Source of the DNA: SCBR16-9 sp964537975
Lineage (GTDB): Bacteria > Hydrogenedentota > Hydrogenedentia > Hydrogenedentales > SCBR16-9
Direction of reading: 5' to 3'
DNA: 64,000 nucleotides
Assembly: GCA_964537975.1 (NCBI GenBank)
Contig: CAZIDP010000018.1
Location: 1-64,000 of the forward strand
Made by a program: the position numbers and the translations under genes. Under the pieces are notes generated by a model, which ran no database searches, was not told where the DNA came from, and worked only from the letters and a program-made list of their open reading frames with translations. Within the stretch, counting starts at the first letter, position 1. Each line of letters begins with the position of its first letter. Positions 26,173-34,613 of this stretch are shown piece by piece.

Positions 26173-27633
26173 CTACTGATTTTGGTTCTCGATGTTGTCG
26201 TTATAGTTATAGTCATACAAGTATTCGCCAAAACGAAACGCAGTCCCCATGCGTTTTTTGTCTGTCAGTAAATCTTCCAGGGCTGCCATGTCGCCTTCGG
26301 CTCTGTATGACGCTACTTCTTCCTGTCGGCGCTCGCTTGAAAAAACATAGAGGATGGCGCCCTTATCCGATACGAAATACTCTACAGGTTGCTCTGAGCG
26401 AAATGGGTCCATAGGCACAGCGTTCAGGTAGTGCGGCACAAGCGCCTCCAGGCTTTCCGGATAGCGATCATGTACCTGAAAATATCGTTGAACGGCAATG
26501 CCGGCTTCACTCAAAGCAAGATAGACATCTCTGTTTCTTATAATTCTTTCCAGCATGGTTGTCATGAAGATTCTTGAAAAATAACGACGGATAAAGCTTT
26601 CTTTTCCTACTTCTGAAAGCTGAATTGTTTCTTCTCCTTGATACTTCGGCAAATATTGCAGTGCCTTGCTTGCCATAGCGATACGATCGAATTCTTTTAT
26701 GCCAAACAACGGATAAAATAGTTGCAGCACAACTCTACTACTTTGTAATTCCCTGCGTAAGCTAATTGCTCCATACATCGAATCCTCTGAATTGATTAGA
26801 TTGAAATATGCTCTTGCAACGTAAATTAATTCATAGAACTTCACATACTCAAACATGAATGTCTTGATAGGTAAATCAGCGTTGATTAACTTGAGAACTT
26901 CAATGTCCTCCTGGATTTCTTGTAACTGAAGATCTGACAAAGTCAGTTCAGGCATCGCGAACATCATATCCAACGACATCATATTCCTGTACAATATATT
27001 GTCTCTTGTAAGATGGGCACTAAATGCGGGATAATCTACCAACGCATCACCCAGTGCATTATTCGCCTCGTAATTTGAGAGAAAACGATCTTCGTCGCCT
27101 TCCAGAGCCGCCAAGCAACGTTCCATATAGAGTATACGTGAGAACTCATATATTTGCGAAGTGATGTCTCGATACTCGAATTGACGGTATGCACTATAAA
27201 CGGTATCTGGCCAGCGGCAGTGTTCCCTGTCCGCCGCCTGATACAGTAAATTCAGAATCTCCTGTCGCTCCTCCAGAAACAAGCGTATATTTTCTACGTA
27301 CTGCGAAAAGTCAAGTGCTTCCCGTGCAAACAACCAGTTTGTAACCCCCCCGTAGGACGGTAACATATACCGCTCAACCTCGCTTTCGTTCTGTTTCTCC
27401 AGCACTTGCAGTTTTTCTATGGCTTCCATGTACAGCGGAGCAGCGTTTTCTGCCTCTGGCGGTTCGGGGAACATAGCCCTCAGCTCTGCCATACCCGTCA
27501 CTATACCTTCCTCCCGTAGTACCGCATTGATACGCGGTTCGGTGTTGTTAGTCCAGGCGAGATTGATCGCCAGGGCAATGAGCACAACGCCAGTGATAAT
27601 GAACCACGGACGATAACATTCACGGAAAATCAT
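26173..27633 (-). CDS. membrane-anchored protein of an ABC operon, unknown function
   Basis: A 486-residue protein with one N-terminal transmembrane helix (WFIITGVVLIALAINLAW) and a long helical soluble part. Near the C-terminus it has YFQVHDRYPESLEALVPHYLNAVPMDPF, a pattern common in large planctomycete-type exported proteins of unknown role that resembles the end of type II pseudopilins. The start ATG has GGAG eight bases upstream. It follows the ABC permease gene after 18 bases and is the last gene of the GntR-ABC operon. The TAG stop is formed at the junction with the REP-like repeat, so the native C-terminus may have been altered. Confidence 0.7.
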   Translation of the reverse strand: MIFRECYRPWFIITGVVLIALAINLAWTNNTEPRINAVLREEGIVTGMAELRAMFPEPPEAENAAPLYMEAIEKLQVLEKQNESEVERYMLPSYGGVTNWLFAREALDFSQYVENIRLFLEERQEILNLLYQAADREHCRWPDTVYSAYRQFEYRDITSQIYEFSRILYMERCLAALEGDEDRFLSNYEANNALGDALVDYPAFSAHLTRDNILYRNMMSLDMMFAMPELTLSDLQLQEIQEDIEVLKLINADLPIKTFMFEYVKFYELIYVARAYFNLINSEDSMYGAISLRRELQSSRVVLQLFYPLFGIKEFDRIAMASKALQYLPKYQGEETIQLSEVGKESFIRRYFSRIFMTTMLERIIRNRDVYLALSEAGIAVQRYFQVHDRYPESLEALVPHYLNAVPMDPFRSEQPVEYFVSDKGAILYVFSSERRQEEVASYRAEGDMAALEDLLTDKKRMGTAFRFGEYLYDYNYNDNIENQNQ

Positions 27634-27651
27634 GGTGAGAACTCCTTGCGG

Positions 27652-29385
27652 TTATTGCACCCGGCGGCGTAGTTGTATCAGGGGTAACATGACAAATGGC
27701 GCGATGATAAACGCGCTCAAGCCCAGGTTCATCAGCATTAGCTCCAGCAAGGCAAAACCGAAATTGGCGAACACGGTAAGGTAGCTCGCCAGACCTAACC
27801 ACACGCCAAAGAGCACGAGCCAATCCCGGCGTTGGAACAGGTGTTTGCGGGCTGCCTGCGCCATGAAGAAGCTGAGTAGCAGGACATTGAAGATGAAGAA
27901 AAGAAAATAGATATCAGTGAGACGAATAAACAACGCCATCAACCAGGGCGGACCCTCCATCATGAGGTTGTATAAAAAACCTGGACCGTCCTGAGGCCAT
28001 TGGATTTCTATACCGCGGTGAATGTCTTCGTACAGATTTATATAAACTCCTATATGGGGTATATACCATAACAAAAAAACGTAGTAGAGAAGATTGATCC
28101 CGATGTAGCGGGTGAACGACCACAGAGCACACCAGGCCAGTGTGACCGTTAACAAGAGCGGGGTGAAAAAGATGCTCAGCAGTTCCGGGACACTGACCCG
28201 TCCCGCCGTAAAATGTCCCCAAAGGAAACGTACTTCCCCGGCGTCGAAGAGCAGGAAGCCCAGCACCGAGAGCGTCATTGCCACGGCGAGCGTCAGCATC
28301 AGGGACTTCCACTGAGCCAGCATGAGCGCCAGGGCACTATGGCGCAGGGCGAGCGGTCGCAAATGGGGATACCGCGATTTGGGGCGGATGGCCATGGCGC
28401 CTGCGATTACGGCTGCCAACACGACGGCAAGCAGGGGCGTAAATTGCGCATAGAAACCGATGATGCCACCATCCCCCGCCAGCATACTTTCTCCCTCCGA
28501 CATCTCTTCCAGAAAAGTCGCCAGCAAGGTGGTTATACCCAGGACCAGGAAAATAAAAACAACCACACTGAGCATCGGCAGCAGGTAGCCGATGCGTCGC
28601 CATTCGTACCAGAGTTGCGCGGCAAAGGGTGAGGGAAAACGTCGGGCTTCGGGATGCAGCACATCGCCGAGGCGCTCCAACTGGCTGCTCAGTCGCGGCG
28701 GGCCACAGGTCAGGTCAAGGCGGGTGTAGTGTACGCCCAGCCAGCCCAGGAGATAGCTCAGCACGAGGCCGGGCAAAAAACCTAAATATAAAGCGACACG
28801 ATAGGGGAACACGGTCACCCAGTGTAGCAGGGTGCTTTCTGCGTGGCCACTGTTTATTTCATAGATATGCAGTACTACTACCATGATCGGCAACACCAGG
28901 AATAACGCCGCCAGAGCGTAGCCCACCCAGGTGACAGTGCGGTAAGACCAGACCAGCGCTTGAAGCACCGCGAAAAGGAGGATCGGAATCAGTGGAATCC
29001 ACGAGGGAAACGAAAGTTCCGTTAGCAACTGCAATATTATCCAGAGCAGGCCACACAGTACGGCCATAAAGAGAAGGCGCGTACCAAAGATTGTCCAAGC
29101 CAGCGTAGGCGTCACCACCGGTAGTCGGCTGTGACGCGGTTCAAACAGAAAGGACAGATGTCCATGCACATCGGCGCGGAGTATTAAAAACATTGCGCCC
29201 AGGAAGGTAATCAACAGGTAGTAAACCAACGCGCTGCCATGGAGATCTTGGGCGAACATGGTCCCTTTAAACGTGCCTGGCCAAAGCACCAACTGCATCA
29301 GACTGCCGACCAGCAGCAACCAGGCGGCGATGACACCACTGACCCGCGCCTGTTCCCACAACAAGATTTTCGTCGACGGCTTCAT
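27652..29385 (-). CDS. ABC-2-type transporter permease
   Basis: About 577 residues from ATG 29385, which overlaps the ATPase stop codon (ATGA). The frame is open to 29520, but those codons lie inside the ATPase gene. At least ten hydrophobic segments are visible, for example AAWLLLVGSLMQLVLW, LLITFLGAMFLIL and LLAVVLAAVIAGAMAI, with a hydrophilic region near residues 220-270. This is the layout of large ABC-2 exporter permeases such as YtrC/D-like proteins. It should form the membrane part of the exporter with the ATPase encoded just upstream. The substrate is unknown; cell-envelope stress or antibiotic export is typical of the YtrA-regulated family. Confidence 0.82.
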   Translation of the reverse strand: MKPSTKILLWEQARVSGVIAAWLLLVGSLMQLVLWPGTFKGTMFAQDLHGSALVYYLLITFLGAMFLILRADVHGHLSFLFEPRHSRLPVVTPTLAWTIFGTRLLFMAVLCGLLWIILQLLTELSFPSWIPLIPILLFAVLQALVWSYRTVTWVGYALAALFLVLPIMVVVLHIYEINSGHAESTLLHWVTVFPYRVALYLGFLPGLVLSYLLGWLGVHYTRLDLTCGPPRLSSQLERLGDVLHPEARRFPSPFAAQLWYEWRRIGYLLPMLSVVVFIFLVLGITTLLATFLEEMSEGESMLAGDGGIIGFYAQFTPLLAVVLAAVIAGAMAIRPKSRYPHLRPLALRHSALALMLAQWKSLMLTLAVAMTLSVLGFLLFDAGEVRFLWGHFTAGRVSVPELLSIFFTPLLLTVTLAWCALWSFTRYIGINLLYYVFLLWYIPHIGVYINLYEDIHRGIEIQWPQDGPGFLYNLMMEGPPWLMALFIRLTDIYFLFFIFNVLLLSFFMAQAARKHLFQRRDWLVLFGVWLGLASYLTVFANFGFALLELMLMNLGLSAFIIAPFVMLPLIQLRRRVQ

Positions 29386-30323
29386 GGCATGATCCCCCTG
29401 TCTTTTCCACCGCGCACCCGCGCAATGAACAATTCCTCCAGGCTCGGTATGTGTTGTTCCGTGATGCTCCAGCCTCGTGACCGGGCCGCTTCCGCCACAT
29501 CCTGCGCTGTCCCGCTGCAAATCACTGACCAGGCGGCGCCTTCCTGCCGGGCATAGAGCACGCCAGACCAGTCTGGCCGTTGCTCAGTCACCGTGGGATG
29601 GGTCACGTCCAGTGCTTGGTGATTCGCCTTAATCGTGTCCAGGGCACCCTGAAAAAGCAGCTTGCCCTCGTGGATCATGGCGACTTGATCCGAAACGCGC
29701 TCAATCTCGTCTAGCAGATGGGAGGAGAAAATCACCGTCCGGCCTTCCTCCGCCACAGTGCGTACAATCGCCTCGAGAATGTCCCGCCGCGCCACCGGGT
29801 CCAACCCAGCCGACGGCTCATCGAGCATCAGCAGCTCCGGGCGGTAGGCCAGCGCCACCAACAGGCCCGTCTTCGCCTGCTCGCCGCGGGACAGGTGCTT
29901 GATTTTCGTGTGCGGGTCCAGGGCGAAGTGATCGCGCAGGGCCTCGGCGTAGTCCTCGTCCCAGTCCGGATAAAAAGCCTGGGTATAGCGCATCAGCTCC
30001 TGCACTGTCATCCAGCCGGGAAGGTCACGCTCCTCTGAGAGAAAGCCGATGCGGGAAAGTACAGCTACCGGATCTGTGATAGGATCGCGATCGAAGACCC
30101 GCACCTGGCCAGTGGTTGGACGCAGCACCCCGAGCAAATGCCGGAGCAGTGTCGTCTTTCCGGCGCCATTTTCGCCCACCAGCCCGAAGACCACGCCCCG
30201 CGGAACGCTGAGTGTCACATCTTCCAGGGCATACTTCCGCCTGAACTTCCGACTAAGCCCTTCCACCGTCAGGATGGGTGCTGCCTGCGCTGTTGCGGTC
30301 TGCTGTTCATTCGCTTGATTCAT
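29382..30323 (-). CDS. ABC transporter ATPase (YtrB-like)
   Basis: About 313 residues from ATG 30323 (MNQANEQQ), with AAGGAA upstream; the preceding codons to 30359 lie within the gntR gene. The nucleotide-binding domain is complete: Walker A GENGAGKTT, signature LSRGEQ, Walker B LLMLDEPSAGLDP and the switch His in FSSHLLDE. The last ~80 residues form the C-terminal extension usual in ABC-2 ATPases. It energises export through the permease in the cytosol-facing complex. It overlaps gntR at its start by 17 bases and the permease at its end by four, so the three genes are translationally coupled. Confidence 0.93.
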   Translation of the reverse strand: MNQANEQQTATAQAAPILTVEGLSRKFRRKYALEDVTLSVPRGVVFGLVGENGAGKTTLLRHLLGVLRPTTGQVRVFDRDPITDPVAVLSRIGFLSEERDLPGWMTVQELMRYTQAFYPDWDEDYAEALRDHFALDPHTKIKHLSRGEQAKTGLLVALAYRPELLMLDEPSAGLDPVARRDILEAIVRTVAEEGRTVIFSSHLLDEIERVSDQVAMIHEGKLLFQGALDTIKANHQALDVTHPTVTEQRPDWSGVLYARQEGAAWSVICSGTAQDVAEAARSRGWSITEQHIPSLEELFIARVRGGKDRGIMP

Positions 30324-30720
30324 CGTTCCTTTTCCTCCCCGGCTGCTGGAAAGCAGCATGTCGCGTTTGTATCAGTTCCAACACTTCTTCCAACGTAAAC
30401 GCCAACTGGGACGCCTCGGCCAGCAACACATCGACCCGCGCCAGGAGACGTTTGCGACGCTCCTTCTTCGCGAGCGGTGATCCTGCACCGGAGACATAAC
30501 TCCCCGCGCCTTGCCGCAACTCCAACAGCCCAGCTTGCTCCAGCTCACGATAGGCCCTTGCCACCGTGTTCGGGTTGATGATCAGCTCCTGCGCCAGCAC
30601 CCGCACTGGTGGCAGCTCATCCCCCTGCTTTAACTGCCCTGTCGCCAGCAACAGGGTAATCTGTTCGATTAGTTGGCGGTAGATTGGCATGCCGTCCGCC
30701 GCATTGATATTCAATCGCAT
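30307..30720 (-). CDS. GntR-family repressor, YtrA subfamily
   Basis: A 137-residue regulator with the N-terminal winged helix of GntR proteins (PIYRQLIEQITLLLATGQLKQGDELPPVRVLAQELIINPNTVARAYRELEQAGL) and only a short helical tail, as in the YtrA subfamily that controls ABC-2 exporter operons. It is the first gene of the operon; the start ATG has GGAG eight bases upstream. A promoter with an adjacent short palindrome lies 18-59 bases upstream, so autorepression is likely. The inducer is not visible. Confidence 0.9.
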   Translation of the reverse strand: MRLNINAADGMPIYRQLIEQITLLLATGQLKQGDELPPVRVLAQELIINPNTVARAYRELEQAGLLELRQGAGSYVSGAGSPLAKKERRKRLLARVDVLLAEASQLAFTLEEVLELIQTRHAAFQQPGRKRNDESSE

Positions 30721-30737
30721 GGTCGCATCTCCAATGT

Positions 30738-30779
30738 TTAATGTATTAAGAGTTTAACACAATATGGAACACTTGTCAA
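30738..30779 (-). promoter_or_regulatory. promoter and candidate operator of the gntR-ABC operon
   Basis: On the minus strand TTGACA (30774-30779) and TAAACT (30751-30756) are 17 bases apart, close to a housekeeping consensus. Right after the -10, TTAAT-GT-ATTAA (30738-30749) is an inverted repeat at the expected start of transcription, a natural operator for the GntR protein encoded 18 bases downstream. Confidence 0.7.
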
Positions 30780-30945
30780 GACCAGTGAAAAAAAATTTGG
30801 CAGACGAAAATGAGGTGGATGCTCTATACTTTCATGAGCTTAAGAAGCTAATGTGCCGGCCTATGAAGTGTTTGGCTTCTCCTGGAATTTGACAATCGGA
30901 CAACAAGTATAAGAGACTTTGTCCGGCATTTGAGGAACTCAAATT

Positions 30946-31239
30946 GTGTACGTAAAGCAGTGTGTACAGCGACTATTTAGGCCAGAGGAGGAGGCCAAGA
31001 TTACAATCACGACTAAAAAACAACATTCCGGCTGGCGCGTATATCTCTCGCCACTCAGAATCACACTCCTGGTAATCAATGTGGTCTGTTTTGGGGGATG
31101 CATTGTCTTGTTAACGTTTGGTACTGTAACTGGCCCTTTGCTCCTCTTGACTGTTGGTACAGGGCTGTCTTCAGGTGCAGGACTTACCGGAGTCATTGTA
31201 GCGTTGCATAGGAACAGAGATCGACGGCAGTCGCTTTGA
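30946..31239 (+). CDS. small membrane protein, unknown
   Basis: A 97-residue frame starting with GTG, with GAGGA about ten bases upstream. Two hydrophobic helices (ITLLVINVVCFGGCIVLLTF and GPLLLLTVGTGLSSGAGLTGVIVAL) sit between a basic N-terminus and a basic end HRNRDRRQSL, so a two-span inner-membrane protein is predicted. No family is recognised. It just precedes the lipoprotein gene at 31317 and could share its transcript. The GTG start and the absence of homology known to me keep confidence moderate. Confidence 0.5.
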   Translation: MYVKQCVQRLFRPEEEAKITITTKKQHSGWRVYLSPLRITLLVINVVCFGGCIVLLTFGTVTGPLLLLTVGTGLSSGAGLTGVIVALHRNRDRRQSL

Positions 31240-31316
31240 AGAGTGTACCGAACTATACGCTGGACCGAATGACGGTGGGTGCGGTCAGCGAAACAGTAGC
31301 CATGGAGAGAACTGGT

Positions 31317-31712
31317 ATGAAGAACATCTTGTCGATAATAATCGGATTACTAATTCTGTGTTTGGCCGGGTGTGACCAGGTAGCACCCGAGCCAAGATTT
31401 GCGGGCACGATCATCTCTCATATCGAAACCTATGGTTCTGGTACAGGAACAAGCAGCCAACTCTCTTCTGCGGGGCAGATGCAGACCGGATTCGATTACG
31501 CCGACGATTCAAGAATGGATTGGACAGCCGACATCAAATGGTCTTTCATAAGAAGGGAGGACGAGTCAGATGTGTACCACATTGAATGGGAATTTCAAGC
31601 ACAAAATGGTTCACCCGTTTTCAACGACGCTGAATTGTCTTTCGATGGATTATCACCAGCCAAGCTCACCATAACAGAGCAACTGATAATCTCCATCGAG
31701 CCGACGTTTTAG
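31317..31712 (+). CDS. small lipoprotein, unknown
   Basis: A 131-residue protein from ATG 31317, chosen because GGAG lies nine bases upstream and the product begins with a lipoprotein signal peptide: MKNILSIIIGLLILCLAGC, with lipobox LAGC. The mature part is short and acidic, with beta-rich sequence (TADIKWSFIRRED, YHIEWEFQAQNG). It is anchored in a membrane through the lipidated Cys. No family is recognised. The frame extends upstream to 31236, but without a signal sequence. Confidence 0.65.
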   Translation: MKNILSIIIGLLILCLAGCDQVAPEPRFAGTIISHIETYGSGTGTSSQLSSAGQMQTGFDYADDSRMDWTADIKWSFIRREDESDVYHIEWEFQAQNGSPVFNDAELSFDGLSPAKLTITEQLIISIEPTF

Positions 31713-31772
31713 TTCGCATCGGTTATCTCTACTGATGATTGGACATGCAGGAACAAATAGCGTCGCAGATTA

Positions 31773-31863
31773 TTAGATCAAGGCTTGGTGCAAAAGCATA
31801 GCGCACTCATATTTTATGGTAGCGGTTCAGCAAGGCAACTAATGTACCTGTTGAACCGCTACC
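31773..31863 (+). repeat. 91-bp direct repeat, left copy
   Basis: It matches 33187-33277 at 86 of 91 positions by eye. It begins with the last codons of the DUF1580-like gene sequence (TTAGATCAAGGCTTGGTGC) and contains the hairpin arms GGTAGCGGTTCA and TGTTGAACCGCTACC. The two copies bracket the SUMF1-like lipoprotein gene and its promoter. Confidence 0.85.
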
Positions 31864-31950
31864 CCCAAACAGCTGGCAATGGCACGCGTCTCGAAAAAAG
31901 AGCAATCGGAAGGAGCTACATTCTCGTCATGTAATTATCAATACACTAAG

Positions 31951-31984
31951 CAACGCATCACCATATGATGGGTTGTGTTTTTTT
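31951..31984 (+). terminator. intrinsic terminator
   Basis: CAAC-G-CATCA pairs with TGATG-G-GTTG around a 5-base loop, followed by TGTTTTTTT. It terminates transcription moving rightward from the small lipoprotein gene. The rest of 31864-32091 shows no gene. Confidence 0.65.
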
Positions 31985-32091
31985 ATGCTGAAATTTAGCC
32001 CTTTAGTGAATTGAATTAAAATGCTGTCATGATTCTTGATGAAGAAATGCTGTGAAACATTGCGATGTGTACAATGCTAATGAACACAGGG

Positions 32092-32967
32092 TTATGGCAT
32101 CCATACAACACGAAATCCTCCGTTGCTACACCAGTCGCCCGGGTAAATAGAGCCAGAGCTACGACTGGCTGATCGACACGATTTAGCAAGATCCTGGTAA
32201 CTACCACCACGCATTACTCGTGTTGCATCGCGGGGATATTCTCTCCAAGCACTTCCATCATTTGGAGCACCAATATAGTGTTCATGGGAACTATCATCGC
32301 ACCATTCTTCCACACTGCCTGACATGTCATATAACCCCCAGGCATTGGGAAGCTTTAATCCGACATTATGTGTTTCTCCACCTGAATTTTCTCCATACCA
32401 TGCGTAAGCATCTATCTCTGTATAATCAGGATCATCGCCCCAGTAAAAGCGTGTGGTGGTTCCAGCACGTACAGCGTATTCCCATTCTGCTTCACTTGGC
32501 AGACGAAAATTATAATCTGGATTCAAAGTATTAAGCTCGTGCAAAAATCCGAATGTTGCCTGGATATCACCCAAATAAACTGATTCCAATGGCCGATCAT
32601 CACCAGGAAATAAGGTTGAATAATCTATCTTTAAAGTCTTCCATTGTGCTTGTGTGATCGGATATTTTCCCATCCAGAAGCCCTTGGCAATAGTCACTTC
32701 ATGCTGTGGAGATTCAACAGAACTACGATCCTGCTCATCTTCAGGGCTATCCATCATAAAAGTTCCCGGTGGTATCCAGACCAACTCCAAGGGTACCTCT
32801 CCAGGAAGCATGATGATTAGCGAATCACCGGCAGACCTTTGACTCGCTTCGCCAGCTTCATCGGATACTGCAGCGTGTTCCACTGGCCTTGAGCAGCCAG
32901 ATGTCGACGTCACCAATACCAGCAAAATGAAACTCATGAAGTAGATTGGATACGTTGACCGTTTCAT
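32092..32967 (-). CDS. SUMF1/FGE-sulfatase-domain lipoprotein
   Basis: A 291-residue exported lipoprotein: signal MKRSTYPIYFMSFILLVLV with lipobox TSGC, then a linker and an SUMF1 (formylglycine-generating-enzyme-like, C-type-lectin fold) domain from about residue 55. Domain hallmarks are ELVWIPPGTFMM, FWMGKYPITQAQW, FRLPSEAEWEYAVRAGTTTRFYWG, PNAWGLYDMSG and the ending RVMRGGSYQDLAKSCRSASR. The pair of cysteines used by true FGE for catalysis is not present; only the structural-type Cys of this subfamily is. It is thus probably not a sulfatase maturase but a surface or periplasmic binding or signalling protein. The gene sits between two 91-bp direct repeats. Its upstream DNA is closely similar to that of the 46.35-kb paralogue. 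Confidence 0.85.
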   Translation of the reverse strand: MKRSTYPIYFMSFILLVLVTSTSGCSRPVEHAAVSDEAGEASQRSAGDSLIIMLPGEVPLELVWIPPGTFMMDSPEDEQDRSSVESPQHEVTIAKGFWMGKYPITQAQWKTLKIDYSTLFPGDDRPLESVYLGDIQATFGFLHELNTLNPDYNFRLPSEAEWEYAVRAGTTTRFYWGDDPDYTEIDAYAWYGENSGGETHNVGLKLPNAWGLYDMSGSVEEWCDDSSHEHYIGAPNDGSAWREYPRDATRVMRGGSYQDLAKSCRSASRSSGSIYPGDWCSNGGFRVVWMP

Positions 32968-33023
32968 AATATGCTCCCCCTGGATTTGTGATTAACTCTA
33001 CATCACCTCAAGCACTACAAGGC

Positions 33024-33052
33024 ATCATAGCTGTTACGATAGCACAAGTCAA
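33024..33052 (-). promoter_or_regulatory. promoter of the 32-kb SUMF1 lipoprotein gene
   Basis: On the minus strand TTGACT (33047-33052) and TATGAT (33024-33029) are 17 bases apart, a good housekeeping promoter. The surrounding ~95 bases, up to the start codon, are repeated with few changes in front of the 46354 gene, including the ribosome-site region and the bases before ATG. Confidence 0.75.
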
Positions 33053-33114
33053 GTGCGGTAGCATTAGATAAATTTAGCACAAATGTCGTCAGGACGATAT
33101 AATTTAGAGCGTCG

Positions 33115-33276
33115 GTGAACAGCCCGGCCAAGGGCCAGTCGTCCAGACGCAGAAGATAGCGGATTGAAGATGTGCGACAATACTTGTTAGATCAAGGCTT
33201 GGTGCAAAAGTATAGCGCACTCATATGTTATGGTAGCGGATCAACAAGGCAACTAATGTACCCGTTGAACCGCTAC
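33115..33276 (+). pseudogene. remnant of the DUF1580-like gene 3' end
   Basis: Bases 33115-33204 match the end of the DUF1580-like gene at 24948-25037 (GTGAACAGCYCGGCCAAGGG, then the basic tail codons), but with a TAG inside the basic tail and no 5' portion. It is a gene fragment left by an earlier insertion or excision. It runs into the 91-bp repeat, so the repeat's left edge is gene-derived. Bases 33278-33440 show nothing convincing. Confidence 0.7.
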
Positions 33277-33277
33277 C
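33187..33277 (+). repeat. 91-bp direct repeat, right copy
   Basis: Partner of 31773-31863; both copies are exactly 91 bases with five substitutions. The arms GGTAGCGG and CCGCTACC near its end form a stem. The interval between copies is about 1.3 kb and contains one gene. Confidence 0.85.
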
Positions 33278-33440
33278 ATACGAATAACAGCAACCAGAAC
33301 CGGTGTCATGCACATGTATCTATCCAGGGAATTCGATGGTAGACTTGTATGTCATTGGGGGCAAGATTCCCCGTCTCAGGTGCATGATCTCGTGCGCAGA
33401 CCAGGCCCCAAGCTTAGGTGCCCAGGGACGCCCACGCAAA

Positions 33441-34613
33441 TCAGTTTTCTTCGACACTTGCTTCCTGCGGCCCACGGTTGAAGAAAGCATGAAGGCCTTC
33501 CTTACCCGGTGCCACAACATCTTTCCAGCCATTCTGGGTAATGTCCGTAACCCAGAAATAGATACCAGCGCCACTATGACTGTCGGCAGGGCCAAAGTCC
33601 AGGGTAAACCGCTCGAAATTACCCTTGTTGATCTTGAAGTAGTAAATACCCAGGGGGTCATCAGCGCCTGGATCGTTGCCGCTGTGGGCGCGATAACGCT
33701 TACCGGTGAGCAACTCCAATTTGCCGTCATTATCAATGTCGGCCAATTGTACATCGTGGTATTGGGAGCGCTCATCACAGATAACGTGCCGCGTCCAGGT
33801 CCGGGTGCCTTCGTCGTCCTGGCCTTGCTCAAACCACCACAGGCCGTAATCATGGGCATTGCCTACGATGAGATCGTTGCGGCCGTCGCCGTTGACGTCA
33901 TGCACCAGCATGGGCACACTGGCCATGGGAATGTTCCAATCCGGGTGCCACACCCAGGCCTCTACATCGAAGGGGTCTTCCGGTGCTTCAATCCAACCAC
34001 CGGACAGAATGATGTCTGTACGGCCATTGCCATTGATGTCGCCCAAACCTAATCCATGCCCACCGGTCCCCTTGCTGATGGTGTGTTGTTCCCATTCGCC
34101 TGTACCTTTGCCGTTTTCATCCCGCACGAGGCGGAAGACATGCACTGGATTGGTAACCGGGAGAACTTCCATGAAGCCATCACCGTTGATGTCGCCGAAG
34201 ACGTTGCGCTCAATATTTCCGACATGCGCGATTTCATGCAAAGTCCACTCGACATCTGTCCGGCCTTCCGGATTTTCCAGCCAGGACAAGGTCTCATTGA
34301 ACCAGCCACCCACGACCAGGTCCATGTAGCCATTGCCATTGACGTCCATAGGGAAATCGCTGAAATTGTCCCAGTAATCACCGACACGGTCCCATTCCGT
34401 GATCTTGTGCTTCACGGTAAAATCCGGGCCTTCATACCAGTAGGCACCAGAGACGATATCCACGATGCCGTTGTTGTTCACATCAAAGGCCGAAGCCGAC
34501 TCATAGGTTTCTTCGCTGACATGCTGCCGATCAAAGTGTAGCGACTGCGCCTCCGCAATCAACGGCAGCAATATAAACAAAGCAATCAGGACATATTCCA
34601 ACTTTCTCATCAT
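33441..34613 (-). CDS. secreted FG-GAP/VCBS-repeat propeller protein
   Basis: A 390-residue exported protein: signal peptide MMRKLEYVLIALFILLPLIAEA, then about seven FG-GAP/VCBS blades recognisable by the calcium-loop pattern D-x-N-x-x-G-x-x-D: FDVNNNGIVDIVSG, MDVNGNGYMDLVVGG, GDINGDGFMEVL, GDINGNGRTDIILSGG, HDVNGDGRNDLIVG and ADIDNDGKLELLTG. This makes a calcium-binding seven-bladed propeller. Such proteins are common in polysaccharide-degrading planctomycete-like bacteria and bind or process extracellular glycans; no catalytic motif is visible. It is a single gene, divergent from the AraC-type regulator at 34945. Confidence 0.9.
   Translation of the reverse strand: MMRKLEYVLIALFILLPLIAEAQSLHFDRQHVSEETYESASAFDVNNNGIVDIVSGAYWYEGPDFTVKHKITEWDRVGDYWDNFSDFPMDVNGNGYMDLVVGGWFNETLSWLENPEGRTDVEWTLHEIAHVGNIERNVFGDINGDGFMEVLPVTNPVHVFRLVRDENGKGTGEWEQHTISKGTGGHGLGLGDINGNGRTDIILSGGWIEAPEDPFDVEAWVWHPDWNIPMASVPMLVHDVNGDGRNDLIVGNAHDYGLWWFEQGQDDEGTRTWTRHVICDERSQYHDVQLADIDNDGKLELLTGKRYRAHSGNDPGADDPLGIYYFKINKGNFERFTLDFGPADSHSGAGIYFWVTDITQNGWKDVVAPGKEGLHAFFNRGPQEASVEEN

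Noticed and set aside
32092..32967. SUMF1 protein as the maturase of the sulfatase at 9.2 kb
   Set aside because: The catalytic Cys pair of formylglycine-generating enzyme is absent in this protein and in the other two SUMF1 proteins of the window.
33320..33859. Second minus-strand frame at the end of the VCBS gene as a separate gene
   Set aside because: It mostly overlaps the VCBS coding region out of frame; the non-overlapping end (33320-33440) is too short to support.
33303..34052. 249-codon plus-strand ORF
   Set aside because: It runs antisense to the VCBS-repeat gene, whose minus-strand frame has a signal peptide and six clear calcium loops. The plus-strand frame is a by-product of the repeated, GC-biased codons.
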